This document shows, in pieces, positions 1 to 20,345 of a stretch of 64,000 nucleotides of DNA (position 1 is the stretch's first letter; every line of letters begins with the position of its first letter). Source of the stretch: Neocallimastix lanati (nom. inval.) (taxonomy: Eukaryota > Neocallimastigomycota > Neocallimastigomycetes > Neocallimastigales > Neocallimastigaceae); NCBI GenBank assembly GCA_016946835.1, contig JACVTC010000056.1, positions 202,501 through 266,500 of the forward strand, written 5' to 3'. Under the pieces are notes generated by a model that did not search any database, was not told where the DNA came from, and saw nothing but the letters and a program-made list of their open reading frames with translations. A program made the position numbers and the translations under genes.

Positions 1-6902
<6,902 letters not shown>

Positions 6903-7655
6903 ATTAATATACTTTTTTCGCTTTCTTTAAAAAATTAAAAAAAAAAAGTTGATTTACAATTTCTTATTTTTCTTTTTCTAAATATATATTACATATGATT
7001 AACTTTAAATTTGAAATTTATAAATTTAAATTTTATTTTTTAATTTTATTTTATCTTATTTTTATTTTAATTTTATTTTTATTTTTATTTTTATTTTTAT
7101 TTTTTTAATTTATCTTTTTTTTTAAAAAAAAAAAAAATTGAATTTGAATTTAAGAGTTATAAAGTGTTAGGTTTAATACTTCATAATATAATTTTTTCTT
7201 TCCTTTTTTCCTTTTGTGGTATAATAAAAAATATATTATTTAAATATTGTATTAATAAGGTTTATATCTTTTTATTTTTATTTTTATTTTAATTTTTTTT
7301 TAACAACTATTATTTGATAATGATAATTTTTCTTTTTTATTGATAATGGTTTACTTTTGATATTTTATGATAATTTTTTTTTATATATTATATTGTTGTA
7401 TATATATAATTATGAAAATTAAAAATGATAAGTAAATTTTTATTTTATTTTATTTTTTTTTTTTTATTTTTTTTTTTTTTTAAACTTTAATATATAAAAT
7501 ATATACTAATAAATATATTATTATATTATAACAAAAAATAATAATAATAATAAAAGGAGGGAGAAAGATTGCTTAAAGGAAAAAGGTAACAATATTTTAT
7601 TAAAGATATATATATATATAGTATTAATTAAATTAATGAAATTGATATAAAAATG

Positions 7656-7687
<32 letters not shown>

Positions 7688-8235
7688 GAAAATTAATTAA
7701 AGAAGAAAAAACACATGCAAGAAAAAATTTATTTAAAAAAATTTTTTTTTTTTCTTTTTTTAATTATTTTTTTTTTTTTTTTAATTTTTTTATACAGTAA
7801 AATGATAATTAAAAAAAAATGAATAATTATAAATTAAAAAATAATAATAATAATAATAATAATACTAATTAAAAAATAAAAATAAAAAAAAAAACTAATA
7901 AAAAGAAAAAAAAAATTAACTAAAAAATAAAACTAATAATAGATAAATTAATAATCAAATAATAATTATTTGTTAATAATTATAAAAAAATTCAATTATA
8001 TATTTATATCTTAATAAATAATTATTTATTTATTTATTTATTTATAAAGTTAAAATTCTTTAAACTTATGAGTAACGTTAAGCTTTTTTTATTTTTTTTT
8101 TTTATTTTTTATTTTTTATTTTTTTAATTTTTTAATTTTTTATTTTTATTTAATTTTTTATAAATTACTTTATTTGTTTTACATTTTTATTATTATTATT
8201 TATTATTATTATTATTATTTATTATTTATTATTTA

Positions 8236-8268
<33 letters not shown>

Positions 8269-8790
8269 TATTATTATTATTTATTATTATTATTATTTAT
8301 TATTATTTATTATTTATTATTATTTATTATTATTATTCAAAGTATTATTAAACTTTAATTATTATTAATTATTATTAAATATAATTTTTCCAATATGAAT
8401 TAACAAATAAATTGTTATTAATAAAAAATCTGAATTTTTTTTTAATTTAATTTTTATTTTAATTTTAATTTTAATTATTAAAAAGATGAAAGTTCAACTT
8501 CATATTTTTTTTGATGCAGTTGTTATAAATTAATATTCTTTTATATTTAATGATTAATAATTAATTAATAATTAAATTTTATTCTTTTTTTTTATGTTTA
8601 AAGCTAATAGTTAATTTTTCTATAGTGAATAATTAATTTTTTATAATTATTATATTATAAAATATAAAAAATAAAAAAAAAAAAAAAAAAAAAAAAGATG
8701 TCAAATGCATCAACTAAAAAAAATAAATTGTTAAGGATAATCTTTAAATAATTTAAAAAAAAAAAAAAAATATTAAATTATTTTTTTTTT
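6903..8790. other. AT-rich spacer upstream of the F-box gene
   Basis: The stretch holds homopolymer A and T runs, TA runs and ATT/heptamer microsatellites (densest at 8190-8335). It probably includes the promoter of the F-box gene (minus strand, next to 6903), but no discrete regulatory motif can be separated from the background. Open frames here consist only of repeat-encoded Tyr, Leu and Ile and are not believed. Confidence 0.7.
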
Positions 8791-9190
8791 AATTTATTGG
8801 ACTAATATTTTAAATAAAATAATTTTTGATAGTAATAATTAATTATATCAAACATTTTTTATTTAAAATTATTAGTATTATTAGTATTATTAGTATTATT
8901 AGTATTATTATTAAAATAATAATAGTAATAATAATAATTATAATAATTTTAAATAAAAAATGTTTGTTATAATTATAATTTATTGGACCTTTTTAAAAAA
9001 TTTTTTAATAATATTTTAAATAAAATAATTTTTGATAGTAATAATTAATTATATCAAACATTTTTTATTTAAAATTATTATTAGTATTATTAGTATTATT
9101 AGTATTATTATCATTATTATTATTAAAATAATAATAGTAATAATAATAATAATAATTTTAAATAAAAAACGTTATAATTTATTGGACTTT
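8791..9190. repeat. Tandemly duplicated palindromic element
   Basis: Two copies of about 190 bases (8791 to about 8978, and about 8979 to 9178) each begin AATTTATTGGAC and contain the direct block TTTTTGATAGTAATAATTAA. Each holds an inverted repeat: the 25-base left arm starting at 8850 (AAACATTTTTTATTTAAAAT...) matches its reverse complement at 8940-8964 exactly, with an imperfect (AGTATT)n loop between the arms. A third TTTATTGGAC boundary lies at about 9178. It may be a miniature inverted-repeat element, but no target-site duplication was established. Confidence 0.75.
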
Positions 9191-9347
9191 TTAAAAAGTT
9201 TTAATAATATATATTATAATATATATATAAATATATTTTATTTATTTTTGTTTTTTTTAGGAATAAAACATATAAATATTATTTATAACACATTTGATTC
9301 GTGTATGTCACGTGCATTGATAATTCTTATATACATAATTTCAGGTC

Positions 9348-10149
<802 letters not shown>

Positions 10150-10325
10150 AGTTTAAGATTAACGAGGGGGGAGGATAATAGGGCTTCCAGTCCCTCTTCT
10201 TTAAATGTAACGGACTCTTACTGGATCTTTGAGCATGGCTAATATGAAAGACATTCCTTATATGTTGATTTTTTATACGATGGAGTTCTTTTTAGTGATC
10301 TCATGAACTATCATCCATTTATATA
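10150..10325. other. G+C-richer island of unknown nature
   Basis: About 175 bases of non-repetitive sequence stand out sharply from the surrounding A/T runs. They include a G6 run at about 10166 and the self-complementary-looking block GGGCTTCCAGTCCCTC. All six frames are broken by stops within about 20 codons. I compared it by eye with tRNA, U1, U2, U4, U5, U6 and RNase P core motifs and found no match. It could be a small noncoding RNA or the remnant of a mobile element. Confidence 0.5.
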
Positions 10326-10362
10326 ATTAATAATAATAATAATAGTAATATATAGTTTTTTC

Positions 10363-10404
<42 letters not shown>

Positions 10405-12892
10405 TATTTATTTAGTATATAATAATAATTTTATATTAAAATGTTTTTTTTTTTTTTTTTTTTTTTAAATTAATTTATTTAATTAAAAAATATATATATA
10501 TACATATATAAATAATAATGGTTGCACATAAACTTTAAAAATTTTATTATCATATATTATTTTTTTTTTTTTTTTTTTTTTTTTTTCATTAAAAAAATTT
10601 TAATTTTTTGGTCAATCATTTATGATAAACTATTTAATTATTACTGGAAATATACTGGAAACTATCAATATAAGTTTTTGTTATAAAATTGAAAAAAAAA
10701 AGATATTTTCATGAACGAAATAAAAAAAAAAAAAAAAAAGCGAAAGAGAAGTATTATAAAAAAAATAATATTGATTTATATATTTATTTAAAAATAAAAA
10801 AAAAAAAAAGAATGAATGAAAGAATGAATGAATGAAAATAAAAAAAAAAAAAAAAAATGAAATATTTTATTATTATGATTATAATTATTATTATTATTAT
10901 TATCGTTAATTATTATTTTTTTTTCCTTATGGTCTCCTATCTCATTTTTTATATTTTAGTTAATATATTTATATATAATTTTAGTATTTCTTTTTTCCTC
11001 ACTCTACCAGTTTTATTTTATTTCCAATATTTTTTTCTACATTCTTTCCATATTCTCCACATTACATACTCTCTTACTAATATATATATATATATATATA
11101 TATTTTTCTCTAACAATTCCACTATTATTCCAAAAATTTTTTTTTCCAATAATATTCCATTATTATTATTATCTTTCACATTTTTCCGAGATTCCACATT
11201 TTAAACTAATAATAATTATTAGTATTGTCATTGTCGTTATATTAAAAAAAAAAAAATTCATTTTTAATAAAGGTGATTGATGATATTTAATTACTTACTG
11301 CAAAATGTTTTTTTTTTTATTATTTCAATTCAATGAGTAAAATACTAAAAATATGTATAGATTAACAAACTAAAAAAAAATTAACATAATAATATAAAAA
11401 AAAAAAAATAAATAAATAAATAATAATAATAATAACATATATTTTCTCAAATTTAATTGTTATTCTTTAGCTTTTCTTTCAAAGATAAAACTATTTCTTT
11501 TTTTTTTTCTTTTTTTTTTTTTTTAAAGAAAAAAAATATATAAATATATTATTTTTATTTATTAATTTTTTTTTATTATTTTTTTATTTAAATAAAAATT
11601 ATAATATATTAAATTTTTTTTCTATAGATGTTTTTGTATATTAATATTTTATTTTAAATATAAGAAAATTTTGTCTTTTTTTTTTTTTTTTTTTGTATTT
11701 TTATTCTCCCAAAATTTCCAGAATTTTGACATTTGATTAATTTCAATTCATCAAGAACTTTTGTTTTTTTTTTAACTACTTATTAGATATTGTTTAAAAA
11801 AATGTATGTATATTATTCTTTCTTTACTCCTATTAAAATTGGCTTTGGTTTTAGTTTTTGGTGATGATTATTATTATTTTTTATAATAATAATAAATGTC
11901 TAATTGTATGATAGAATTATTTACAATATGTATTAATAGAAGAAAAAAATTTTTTTTGTTTGTTTCTTTAATGCTTGATTAAAATAAAAATTAAAAAAAA
12001 AAAAAAAAAGAAAAAAAATGTACTGATTATAATTAATTTCTTTTCTTTCTTTATTTCTATTTACCATTTAGAGTTTGTTGATTACTATGTACATTAAGAA
12101 TTTTATTTAAATTTTATACTTAAATACATTATTAGTTGACTTTATTTATTTATAAAAAAAATTGTTTAAAATAAAAATATAATTATAATTATTATTATTA
12201 TGAAAAAGAGTATCAAACCCTTTTTTTTTTTAATTTTTTCTTTAATTTTCTAATTGATTATTCATTTTTGTTTTTATTTTTCCTTGAAATTTAATTGAAT
12301 TATAAACCGAATTAAAACTGAACTACGTATTGATTTGATTATATTGTCCATTTTACTAAATAAAAAATTTTTTTTTTCACTTTATGAATTTATAAAAATA
12401 ATTTTTTTCCTTTTTTATTATATATACATAAAATGAATTAAAAAAAAAAAATAAAATAAAATATAAAAATAATAAAATAAAAATAAAAAAGGAAAAGGAA
12501 AATTATAAAAGAATATTTTACAATTAAAACTTTTAAAAATTTTTTAAAAATAAAAATATATATATATAAAAAGGCAAATTTTTTTTTTCTTCTATTTATC
12601 ATTTTTCAAATTCTATAAGATAAAATTAAAAAAAAAAAAAATAAAATAAAATAAATATATATATATAAAAGTTAATTTATTGTCATTTAAAAAATTTGTT
12701 TCTTTTTGTTTAAAGGTATAGGAAATTTTTGGATCATTGTTAATTTACTTTTATTTTAAAAGGTATTTAGGAATTTAATGACTTTCGTTTTGTTTTGTTT
12801 TGTTTTCTTATCTTTTCTTTTTGTGAATTAAAACAATGTGTTACTGTTATTATTATTTCTTTTAAATAATAATATTTTTTTCCTCTGGTATG
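10326..12892. other. AT-rich spacer downstream of the 537-residue gene
   Basis: The stretch consists of poly-A and poly-T runs, TA runs and short ATT repeats. The part next to 12892 is presumably the 3' untranslated region of the minus-strand gene. The only longer plus-strand frame (10857-11204) is Ile/Phe/Tyr-rich, follows the base composition and is not believed. Confidence 0.65.
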
Positions 12893-14506
12893 CTAATAAC
12901 ATGATAAAAGTTGTAGTGAAGAAGGAGATGAATAAGACCTTGATCTCTTCTTTATTCCTTTATTACTGACACCTTTACTATTTGTATTATTATGTATATT
13001 ACTTAAAATATGATTAATAGAAGGAGTTGATGATATATTAGAAAGTGGGGAATCCTTCGTTGAAGTGGTAGGGGATAAAAGATTATTATTCGTTATAGTT
13101 TTCACTAAATCATTTGTATTAATGGATGGAACAAATGATTTATTTGCAGTGACTTTGACGGTTGAAGTACTGCCTATGGTAGAATTTGTAATTGAAGTTT
13201 TCAACAGTTCTTTCACATGATCTTTTGTAGGTGTCGTTAGGTTAACTCTTAAGGGGGAACTAACTCTTAATGGGGAATTGGCTCTCAATGGGGAATTTAT
13301 TCTTAAAGGAGAGTTAGCTCTTACGGAGGAATTTACTCTTAATGGGGAATTTACTCTTAATGGAGAATTTACTCGTATTGGGGAACTGACTCTGATAGGA
13401 GAACTGACTCTCAAAGGAGAGTTGGCTCTTATAGTAGTAGGAGTACTAACTCTCAAAGGAGAACTGGCTCTTATAGTAGTAGTAGTAGAGCTAACTTTTA
13501 ATGGTGCTTTATTAATAATAGTTAATGGAGTACAGGAGAGAAGAGTATCATCTAAATAAGAGAAAGGATTATCCACACCACCATCCAAAAGACTAGGAGA
13601 AGAAGGTTTAAATTTATCGAAAGAGGAAGAAGAGGCTATGGTTAGATCATTTAAAGAAAAACCATTTTTCTTCCATTGATCGATACTATGATTACTAATT
13701 TGGAAATCATTATTTAAGACCTTCACTACATTATGATTTGAAATAGATATTGGAGTAAGAGGATGAGCATCTCCTGGAGTGAACGTGGCCTTTATAGTGA
13801 CAGGGGAATTAGAACGTTGAAGTTCATTAAGGAAATCATTAGTAGAAGGTAAAGGTTCATCGAATGGATCGGATTCAGAATTAGAATTAGATGCGTCTGA
13901 TTCTTCTGTCTCACTGATGGATTCAGCATCACGTTGTTGTTGACGACGGAAGAGACCCTTCTCTAATTTAGCTAAAGCTAATCTTCTAGTATTGGAACGC
14001 TCATTAGCATTTTGAGTAAGTTCTTCTTCATTACTATCATTTCTGAAAGCAGCAAACAATAAATCTCTACCACGGCGACCTCTAATTTCTTCAGCATTTT
14101 CATAATTATCTTCAGAAGGGGTAAAATAGAGAGAAAGATTGGCACCATCACCATAGTAATCCATATCATCATAATGATAATAATCATCATCTTCATAAGT
14201 AAAGTAACTTTGTTGTTGATAATAACCTTGATCTTGACCTTCATAATCATAGTAACCATCCTCATAGTATTGACGACCATCTTCCTCACCTTCATCATAA
14301 TATTCTTCTTCTTCACCATCATAAGAATCTTCAGGATCCCAATAGTCATCATCATCATCATAATAGCAATCACTACCAGTAGTGTAGCTAGTTTCACAAA
14401 AGGCAACCTCTCTTGGAGCTTCTGCTTTAAAGAAAAATTTAACTTCAAATTTATCAGCAAACGTTAAAGAACGTCTTCTTTCTGTTGGAGCAATTTCTTC
14501 TGACAT
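12893..14506 (-). CDS. Uncharacterised protein with acidic/tyrosine region and SPLRV tandem repeats
   Basis: This is a single open frame of 537 residues with no need for introns. The start ATG is preceded by an A-rich context and by spacer. The N-terminal block SLTFADKFEVKFFFKAEAP (residues 13-31) resembles in pattern the RVxF-type docking segment of protein phosphatase 1 regulators, but Leu replaces the usual Val/Ile, so this is only a suggestion. Residues about 45-130 are dominated by Asp, Glu, Tyr and Gly. Residues about 336-421 hold roughly a dozen copies of a seven-residue unit of the type SPLRVNS. The tail is Ser/Asn-rich and basic near its end (KKRSRSYSS). The whole protein is probably largely disordered. 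Base composition is far less AT-biased than the flanks, which supports real coding. I do not recognise the family. Confidence 0.9.
   Translation of the reverse strand: MSEEIAPTERRRSLTFADKFEVKFFFKAEAPREVAFCETSYTTGSDCYYDDDDDYWDPEDSYDGEEEEYYDEGEEDGRQYYEDGYYDYEGQDQGYYQQQSYFTYEDDDYYHYDDMDYYGDGANLSLYFTPSEDNYENAEEIRGRRGRDLLFAAFRNDSNEEELTQNANERSNTRRLALAKLEKGLFRRQQQRDAESISETEESDASNSNSESDPFDEPLPSTNDFLNELQRSNSPVTIKATFTPGDAHPLTPISISNHNVVKVLNNDFQISNHSIDQWKKNGFSLNDLTIASSSSFDKFKPSSPSLLDGGVDNPFSYLDDTLLSCTPLTIINKAPLKVSSTTTTIRASSPLRVSTPTTIRANSPLRVSSPIRVSSPIRVNSPLRVNSPLRVNSSVRANSPLRINSPLRANSPLRVSSPLRVNLTTPTKDHVKELLKTSITNSTIGSTSTVKVTANKSFVPSINTNDLVKTITNNNLLSPTTSTKDSPLSNISSTPSINHILSNIHNNTNSKGVSNKGIKKRSRSYSSPSSLQLLSCY
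13244..13500 (-). repeat. 21-base coding repeats (SPLRVNS-type units)
   Basis: On the plus strand, units such as CTTAATGGGGAATTTACT recur about every 21 bases with small changes. They encode SPLRVNS, SPLRANS, SPIRVSS and similar heptapeptides. Each unit carries Ser-Pro followed two residues later by Arg, a pattern that proline-directed kinases could read. Confidence 0.9.
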
Positions 14507-17427
14507 TTTGTTTTATATTATATATATTTATTTATTTATGTGTACTGATTTAATATAGGTTGAATTAGAGGAGAGAAATTATAAAATAATAATATATATT
14601 TTATATAAAAATATATCTTTGAATGGAGTTTATATATATAGTTGTTATTTTTAAAATAGATATTTTCCTTTCCGAATTATTTCTTTCCTTATTCTTTTCT
14701 TGTTCAATATTTTTTTTTTTTCTTTTCAATTTTTTTTTTTTATTCTTTTAACTATTTTACAAATGGCAATAAAAAAAAAAATTTGAAAAAAAAAAAAAAA
14801 AAATACTACTTTTTTTAAAATATCATAAATAAATTAATTTAAATTATATAAATGAGTCCTCTTTTAATTACTAAAGTATTTTGATTTTAAATTAAACTTT
14901 TTTTCTGAATTACAATGCTAATACTTTATATGGTTGTATTCATATAATTTTTGTACTTTTATTATTATTAATAATTTATAAATAAATTAATTTAAATTAG
15001 ATTATACTTTTTTTTTACTATTATTTGTAATAAACTTTTTAAATGTTTTTTTTAAAAAACATATATATATTTAAAATCAATTTAAATATATTAAATTTGA
15101 ATGTTGAATAAAAAAAAATCAATTTTTTTTAACAAACTATTTTATATAATCTTAAATATAATGGTTATATTTATTTTTCTTTTATCTTTTTACTTTTTTT
15201 TTTCTTTTTGCCAAAAAAAAAAAAGTATTATTTATTTTAACTTTATTATATATATATTTATAATAAAAAAGGAAATAAAAATAAAATAAAATAAAATAAA
15301 AGATAAAAAAAATATTATTTTTTTTATTATTATGTTTTTTTTTTTTTTTTTTTTTTTTTAGTTTATAAACTTTCAATAATAATAATAATAATAAAAAAAA
15401 AAAAAAATAATAATAATAAATTTTTTAAATAATAAAATTATAAATATATTTTTTTTTGTTTTAAAAAAAATATATATTATCGTAATCAATAAAATTTTAT
15501 TTTCTGTTTTGTTAAAAAGTATCTATATAATTAAATAATAAAAAAAAAAAAAAGTGTCACTACTTTGATGATAATTTCTTCTTTTTATACTTTTTTTTTT
15601 ACTTTATATCTTTTTATCAACAATTAATTAAATTAAAAATATTACAAAAAGTTAAATTTAATAAATTTTAATAATAAAAAAGTATATAAAAAAATATATA
15701 AATATATAAATATATAAATAATATAAATAATATAACTACATTAACATATATAATTTATTATTTATTTATTTATTTATGCACTAATATATTATTATATCTA
15801 TATAGTTAAATAGTAACATACCAAGATAGTTTATTGATTGATTGATTATTAAGAATAATTTCAAATAAATACATTATAAGTATTGTAATTAATTTAATAT
15901 AATAATAATATATTAATAATATAATAAGAAAGAATAAGTAAAAAAAAAATTAAAAATTTGAACATCATTAATATAATAAATAGATAAATATATTAATTTG
16001 TATTAAATCTAAGGTTATTTTATTCATTTCTTTATATTACTAAATTAATTAGTAATTTATTGAATTTATATTAAGGTTTGTTTAAACGTTTTTTTTTTTT
16101 TTATTTTTTGAAATAATATAATAAAATTTTATTCCAATAATTCCTATATTAAAAATAATGATTTAACCCATTCTTGTTATTTTTTTATCTCATTTTATTA
16201 TTATTATTAATTATGAATAAGTATTAATATTCATTATAATACTTAATAAAAAATATTAAATAATTTATAATTAATAATTTTCTTTTAGTATTTTATTTTT
16301 AAATATATAATAATAATAATAATAAAATTAAAATATTCTTATTTGCTCTTTTTCCTTCTTTAATATAGGAATATATAGTTTAAATATAACCAATTACATT
16401 TTTAATATATATAAACCAATATATATATTAATTATGCCGTATATTATAATATGTTATTAGATCAAGGTTTCATAGAGTAATATTAGATGACTCTATAATA
16501 ATAATAATAATATTTATGAATTTTTTTGTTATTGATTCTTATTTATTAGATTAAAAATTTTAATTTATTTAATCTATTTAACATATTAAAAAATAAATAT
16601 ATAAAATTATATTTATAATATATAATTAATTATATTTAACAGTATATTAATAAATTAAAAATTAAAAAAAATAAAATGATTAAAATATTTAATATAAAAA
16701 CAATAGAGTCTAGTAATATAGAATCAATATATAATTAATAATGTTTAATAAATATTTATTTAAATAGGATAATATATAAACTTTAATAAAATAGAAAACT
16801 ATAAAAAAGTAAACTTTATTTAATAATAGAATGATGGAAATTAAAGTAAAAAGTTTTTTTAAATTAAATTTTAACTAAACATAGAAAGAGTAATAAAAAT
16901 TAATTAATTAATATTAAAAATAAATTAGCTGCCGTAGTATTAATTAAATTTTTATATTTTTTATTTAATAGAATTATAAAATGAAATTTTAACTTATTAA
17001 AAAAAAAACAAAAAATAACATAGGGCTTTTTTTTATATTATTTTTTTTAAAATATTAAAAAAAAAAAAAAAAAATGAAATGAAATCCATTATGATAAAAA
17101 TGAAATAAAATTCCATTATATCAAAATAAAAATAAAAAAGCTAACCTTATTTTCTTAATAAAATAATGAAATAACACAACTTTAATAATTTTATATTAAT
17201 TAAATATAAAAAATTTCTAATCATTATTTTATTATTTTTTATATTCCATTTATTCTATTTATATTTAATTATATTTAAATTATATTTATATTTAATTATA
17301 TTTACATATTTATTTTTATATTTATATTTATTTTTTTATATTAATATTTAATCAAAGTATTACTAAATGTGGTAAATTAATTATTATTATTATTATTATT
17401 ATTAATATTATTATTATTATTATTATA

Positions 17428-17468
<41 letters not shown>

Positions 17469-18199
17469 ATGATTAAATATTAAATAATGATTAAATATTT
17501 ATTTAAAAAAAAAAAAAATATAGCCATTAATCTCTATATATGATATAAGTAATTAAAGACTTTATACTATTGAAATCTTTTATTTATTTAAATTAATATT
17601 ATTAATAATAAAACAAAATATTTATATATAATAAATATATGATATTAAATACTATTAAATAATACTAAATAATAAATAGGATATATACTTTTTTTTTTTA
17701 ATCCTATTGAATAACCTATTTTATTAAATATTTAAAATAAACTATTAATGAAATAATTAAATACTTAAAATCCTATTTAATTATTGATAATGAATAAATA
17801 ATGAATATTATTAAGGAAAAAACAAACGAGAACATTTTTTTCGTTATTTTTATTATACATTATTATTTTAATGATTTTTGAATTTTTATTTTCATTTTTA
17901 ATAACGAATGATACCTTTAATTTAATTAGAACCCTAATTAAAAAAATAAAATGTAATAAAATAAAACAAAATTTTATATATATCTATTTTCCTATCTATA
18001 TGTACATATGTGTCTATATAATGTATATGGAGATATTATGAAGCAATTAAAAAAAAAAAAAAAATAAAATAATGATAATAATAATAATTCTATATCAAAT
18101 TATAAAATGTATAAAAAAAAAACTCTCATGACTTTAATACTTTATTTGTTTCTATTTTTTTTTTTTTATTTTATATTAATTATTCCCAATATTTATGAG

Positions 18200-18200
<1 letters not shown>
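14507..18200. other. Start of a 25-kb gene desert; upstream region of the 537-residue gene
   Basis: The stretch has A/T homopolymers, ATT microsatellites (17380-17466) and TA runs. The segment just right of 14507 is presumably the promoter of the minus-strand gene. No open frame with plausible amino-acid composition was found. Confidence 0.65.

Positions 18201-18252
<52 letters not shown>
18201..18252. repeat. Poly-A run of about 50 bases
   Basis: This is a run of A only. Comparable runs occur at 28581-28632 and 38991-39029 on the plus strand and elsewhere as T runs. No transposon-like sequence precedes any of them, so they look like slippage tracts and not retroelement tails. Confidence 0.9.
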
Positions 18253-18253
<1 letters not shown>

Positions 18254-18537
18254 ATAACAAAAAATTATGATAACAAAAAAAAAAATTTTATTATATTAAT
18301 TTTGGCTACAATAATAATAATTAATATTTTAATGATAAATAAAAAGAATAAACCAAATTAATAAATTAATAAATAAAAAACAGTCATGACATGACCTTTT
18401 TTTATTTTTTATTTTATATTATTTTTATATTAATTGTTATGTCATATCAAAACTAAATTATTTATTTATTTATTTAAATTAAATTAATCGTATATGGCTT
18501 ACATGGTTAACATATTTTTTTTAATTGATATTATTAA

Positions 18538-18630
<93 letters not shown>

Positions 18631-20207
18631 AGTAAATTATCTGTACATCAATAAATTTATGTAAATATATTGTTTTTATCAAATTTATATTTTTTTCTAT
18701 GCATGATGATGAGGTGGGAAGATAACAACAAATATTATTTTATTATTTTAATAATCAATAATTATTATTATTATTATCATTATTAATTAACAATTATAAT
18801 TATTAAATTACAACCGTTATTATTAAATTACTATCATTATTATTAAATTATTATTATTATTATTACTCTTTATTAATGAAAATTATAAATTTATTTAATT
18901 AATATATTATTAATATTATTTATTAAATAAAAATTCATTATTGCTACGATATTTTATCTTGAATATTATTAATTATTTTTTTAATATTGCTACAGTATCA
19001 CTAAATATATCAAAAATATAACTATTTTTTTTATAATTATTATTCATCATTATTATTCATTATACATTCATTAATTTTCAATTCCACTCCTTTTTTTTAT
19101 TTATTTTTTTTTTATTTATTTTTTTTACTAGCCTTATAGAAACAACGGAATTTTTTTTTTTTTTTCAATCTTATATTAAAATTAAAAATATATATAAAAA
19201 TATATAAAAATAAATATATAAAAGAAAAAAGTGTTATTTTTTTAAAGAAATAAAATAAATCCATATATACAAATAAAAGAAGAATTAATTCAGTAAAATC
19301 ATTTATTACTAAATTTTCTACATTCATTTTCAAATTATCATTTTAATATTACAATAAAATGTCCCAGTTTTTAACCCCTCAAAAAAATTAAAATTTTTGA
19401 ATTTAAAATTATTATTATTATTAAGCTTTTTTTTTTTTTCTTAAAAAAAAAAAAAAAAAGTATATATGAATGAAGTATAAGACAAAAAATTATTAATTTT
19501 TTTTTTCCTTTTATTTTTTGTTTTTATTCCGAAATTTAATATTAACATTAAATAAGTAAATATATATATATATATATTTAAAGATAAATAGAGATAAGCT
19601 TTAAAATAAAGGAAGAAAAAAATAAAAAAAAAAAAAAAAAAAGGATCCTTTTTTTTTTTTTATTTTAATTTTAGTTTTAATTTTAATTTCTATCCCATTA
19701 ATATTAAAAACCCCAAATACTAACAAAATTATCATATTAAATTAATCAATAAATAAATAGAACTGAATCTTAATTATAATGTATAAAAAAATAAAGTTAA
19801 TATATAAATATATATAATTATTTCTATAAATTATTATAAAAAAATATATAAAAAAAAGGGGGTATTTTTTTTCCATATTTTCCATTAGAAGAACTATTTT
19901 ATATATTAAAACTATTTTTCAATGCTTTATAAAAAAAAAATTTTTATTCTAGAATTTTTTAATAATTTTTTATTATATATTTGGTTTGATTAAAAAAAAA
20001 AAATTCCAGATAGTTTTATTTTTGTTGTTTGTTTGTTTCTGGAACATTTTTTTCAATTGATTTTATTTTCAAATCAACTTTAAAAAATAATTAAATAGAA
20101 TAATAATTATAAATAAGTAAATAGAAAGAGTGAAAAAAGCATTTTCAAATTAAAATGTAGAATAAAAAAAGAGTTTTTTTATTTTATATTTAAAAATTAT
20201 TTATATT

Positions 20208-20345
20208 TAAAAACTATATAAATATTTATTTTATTTATATTTATTTAAATTTAAAAACTATATAAATATTTATATTTATTTATATTTATTTAAATTTAAA
20301 AACTATATAAATATTTATATTTATTTATATTTATGTATATTTAAA
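20208..20345. repeat. Tandem repeat of about 58 bases, nearly three copies
   Basis: The unit begins with AAAACTATATAAATATTTAT and continues with TTATTTATATTTATTTAAAT. The copies differ by a few bases. Confidence 0.8.

Noticed and set aside
13978-14467. Methionine/isoleucine-rich frames on both strands
   Set aside because: They overlap the 537-residue gene in other frames and are by-products of its GAT/GAA/TAT codons.
18107-18361. 84-codon lysine-rich frame
   Set aside because: It is driven by a poly-A run of about 50, with no homology or sensible composition.
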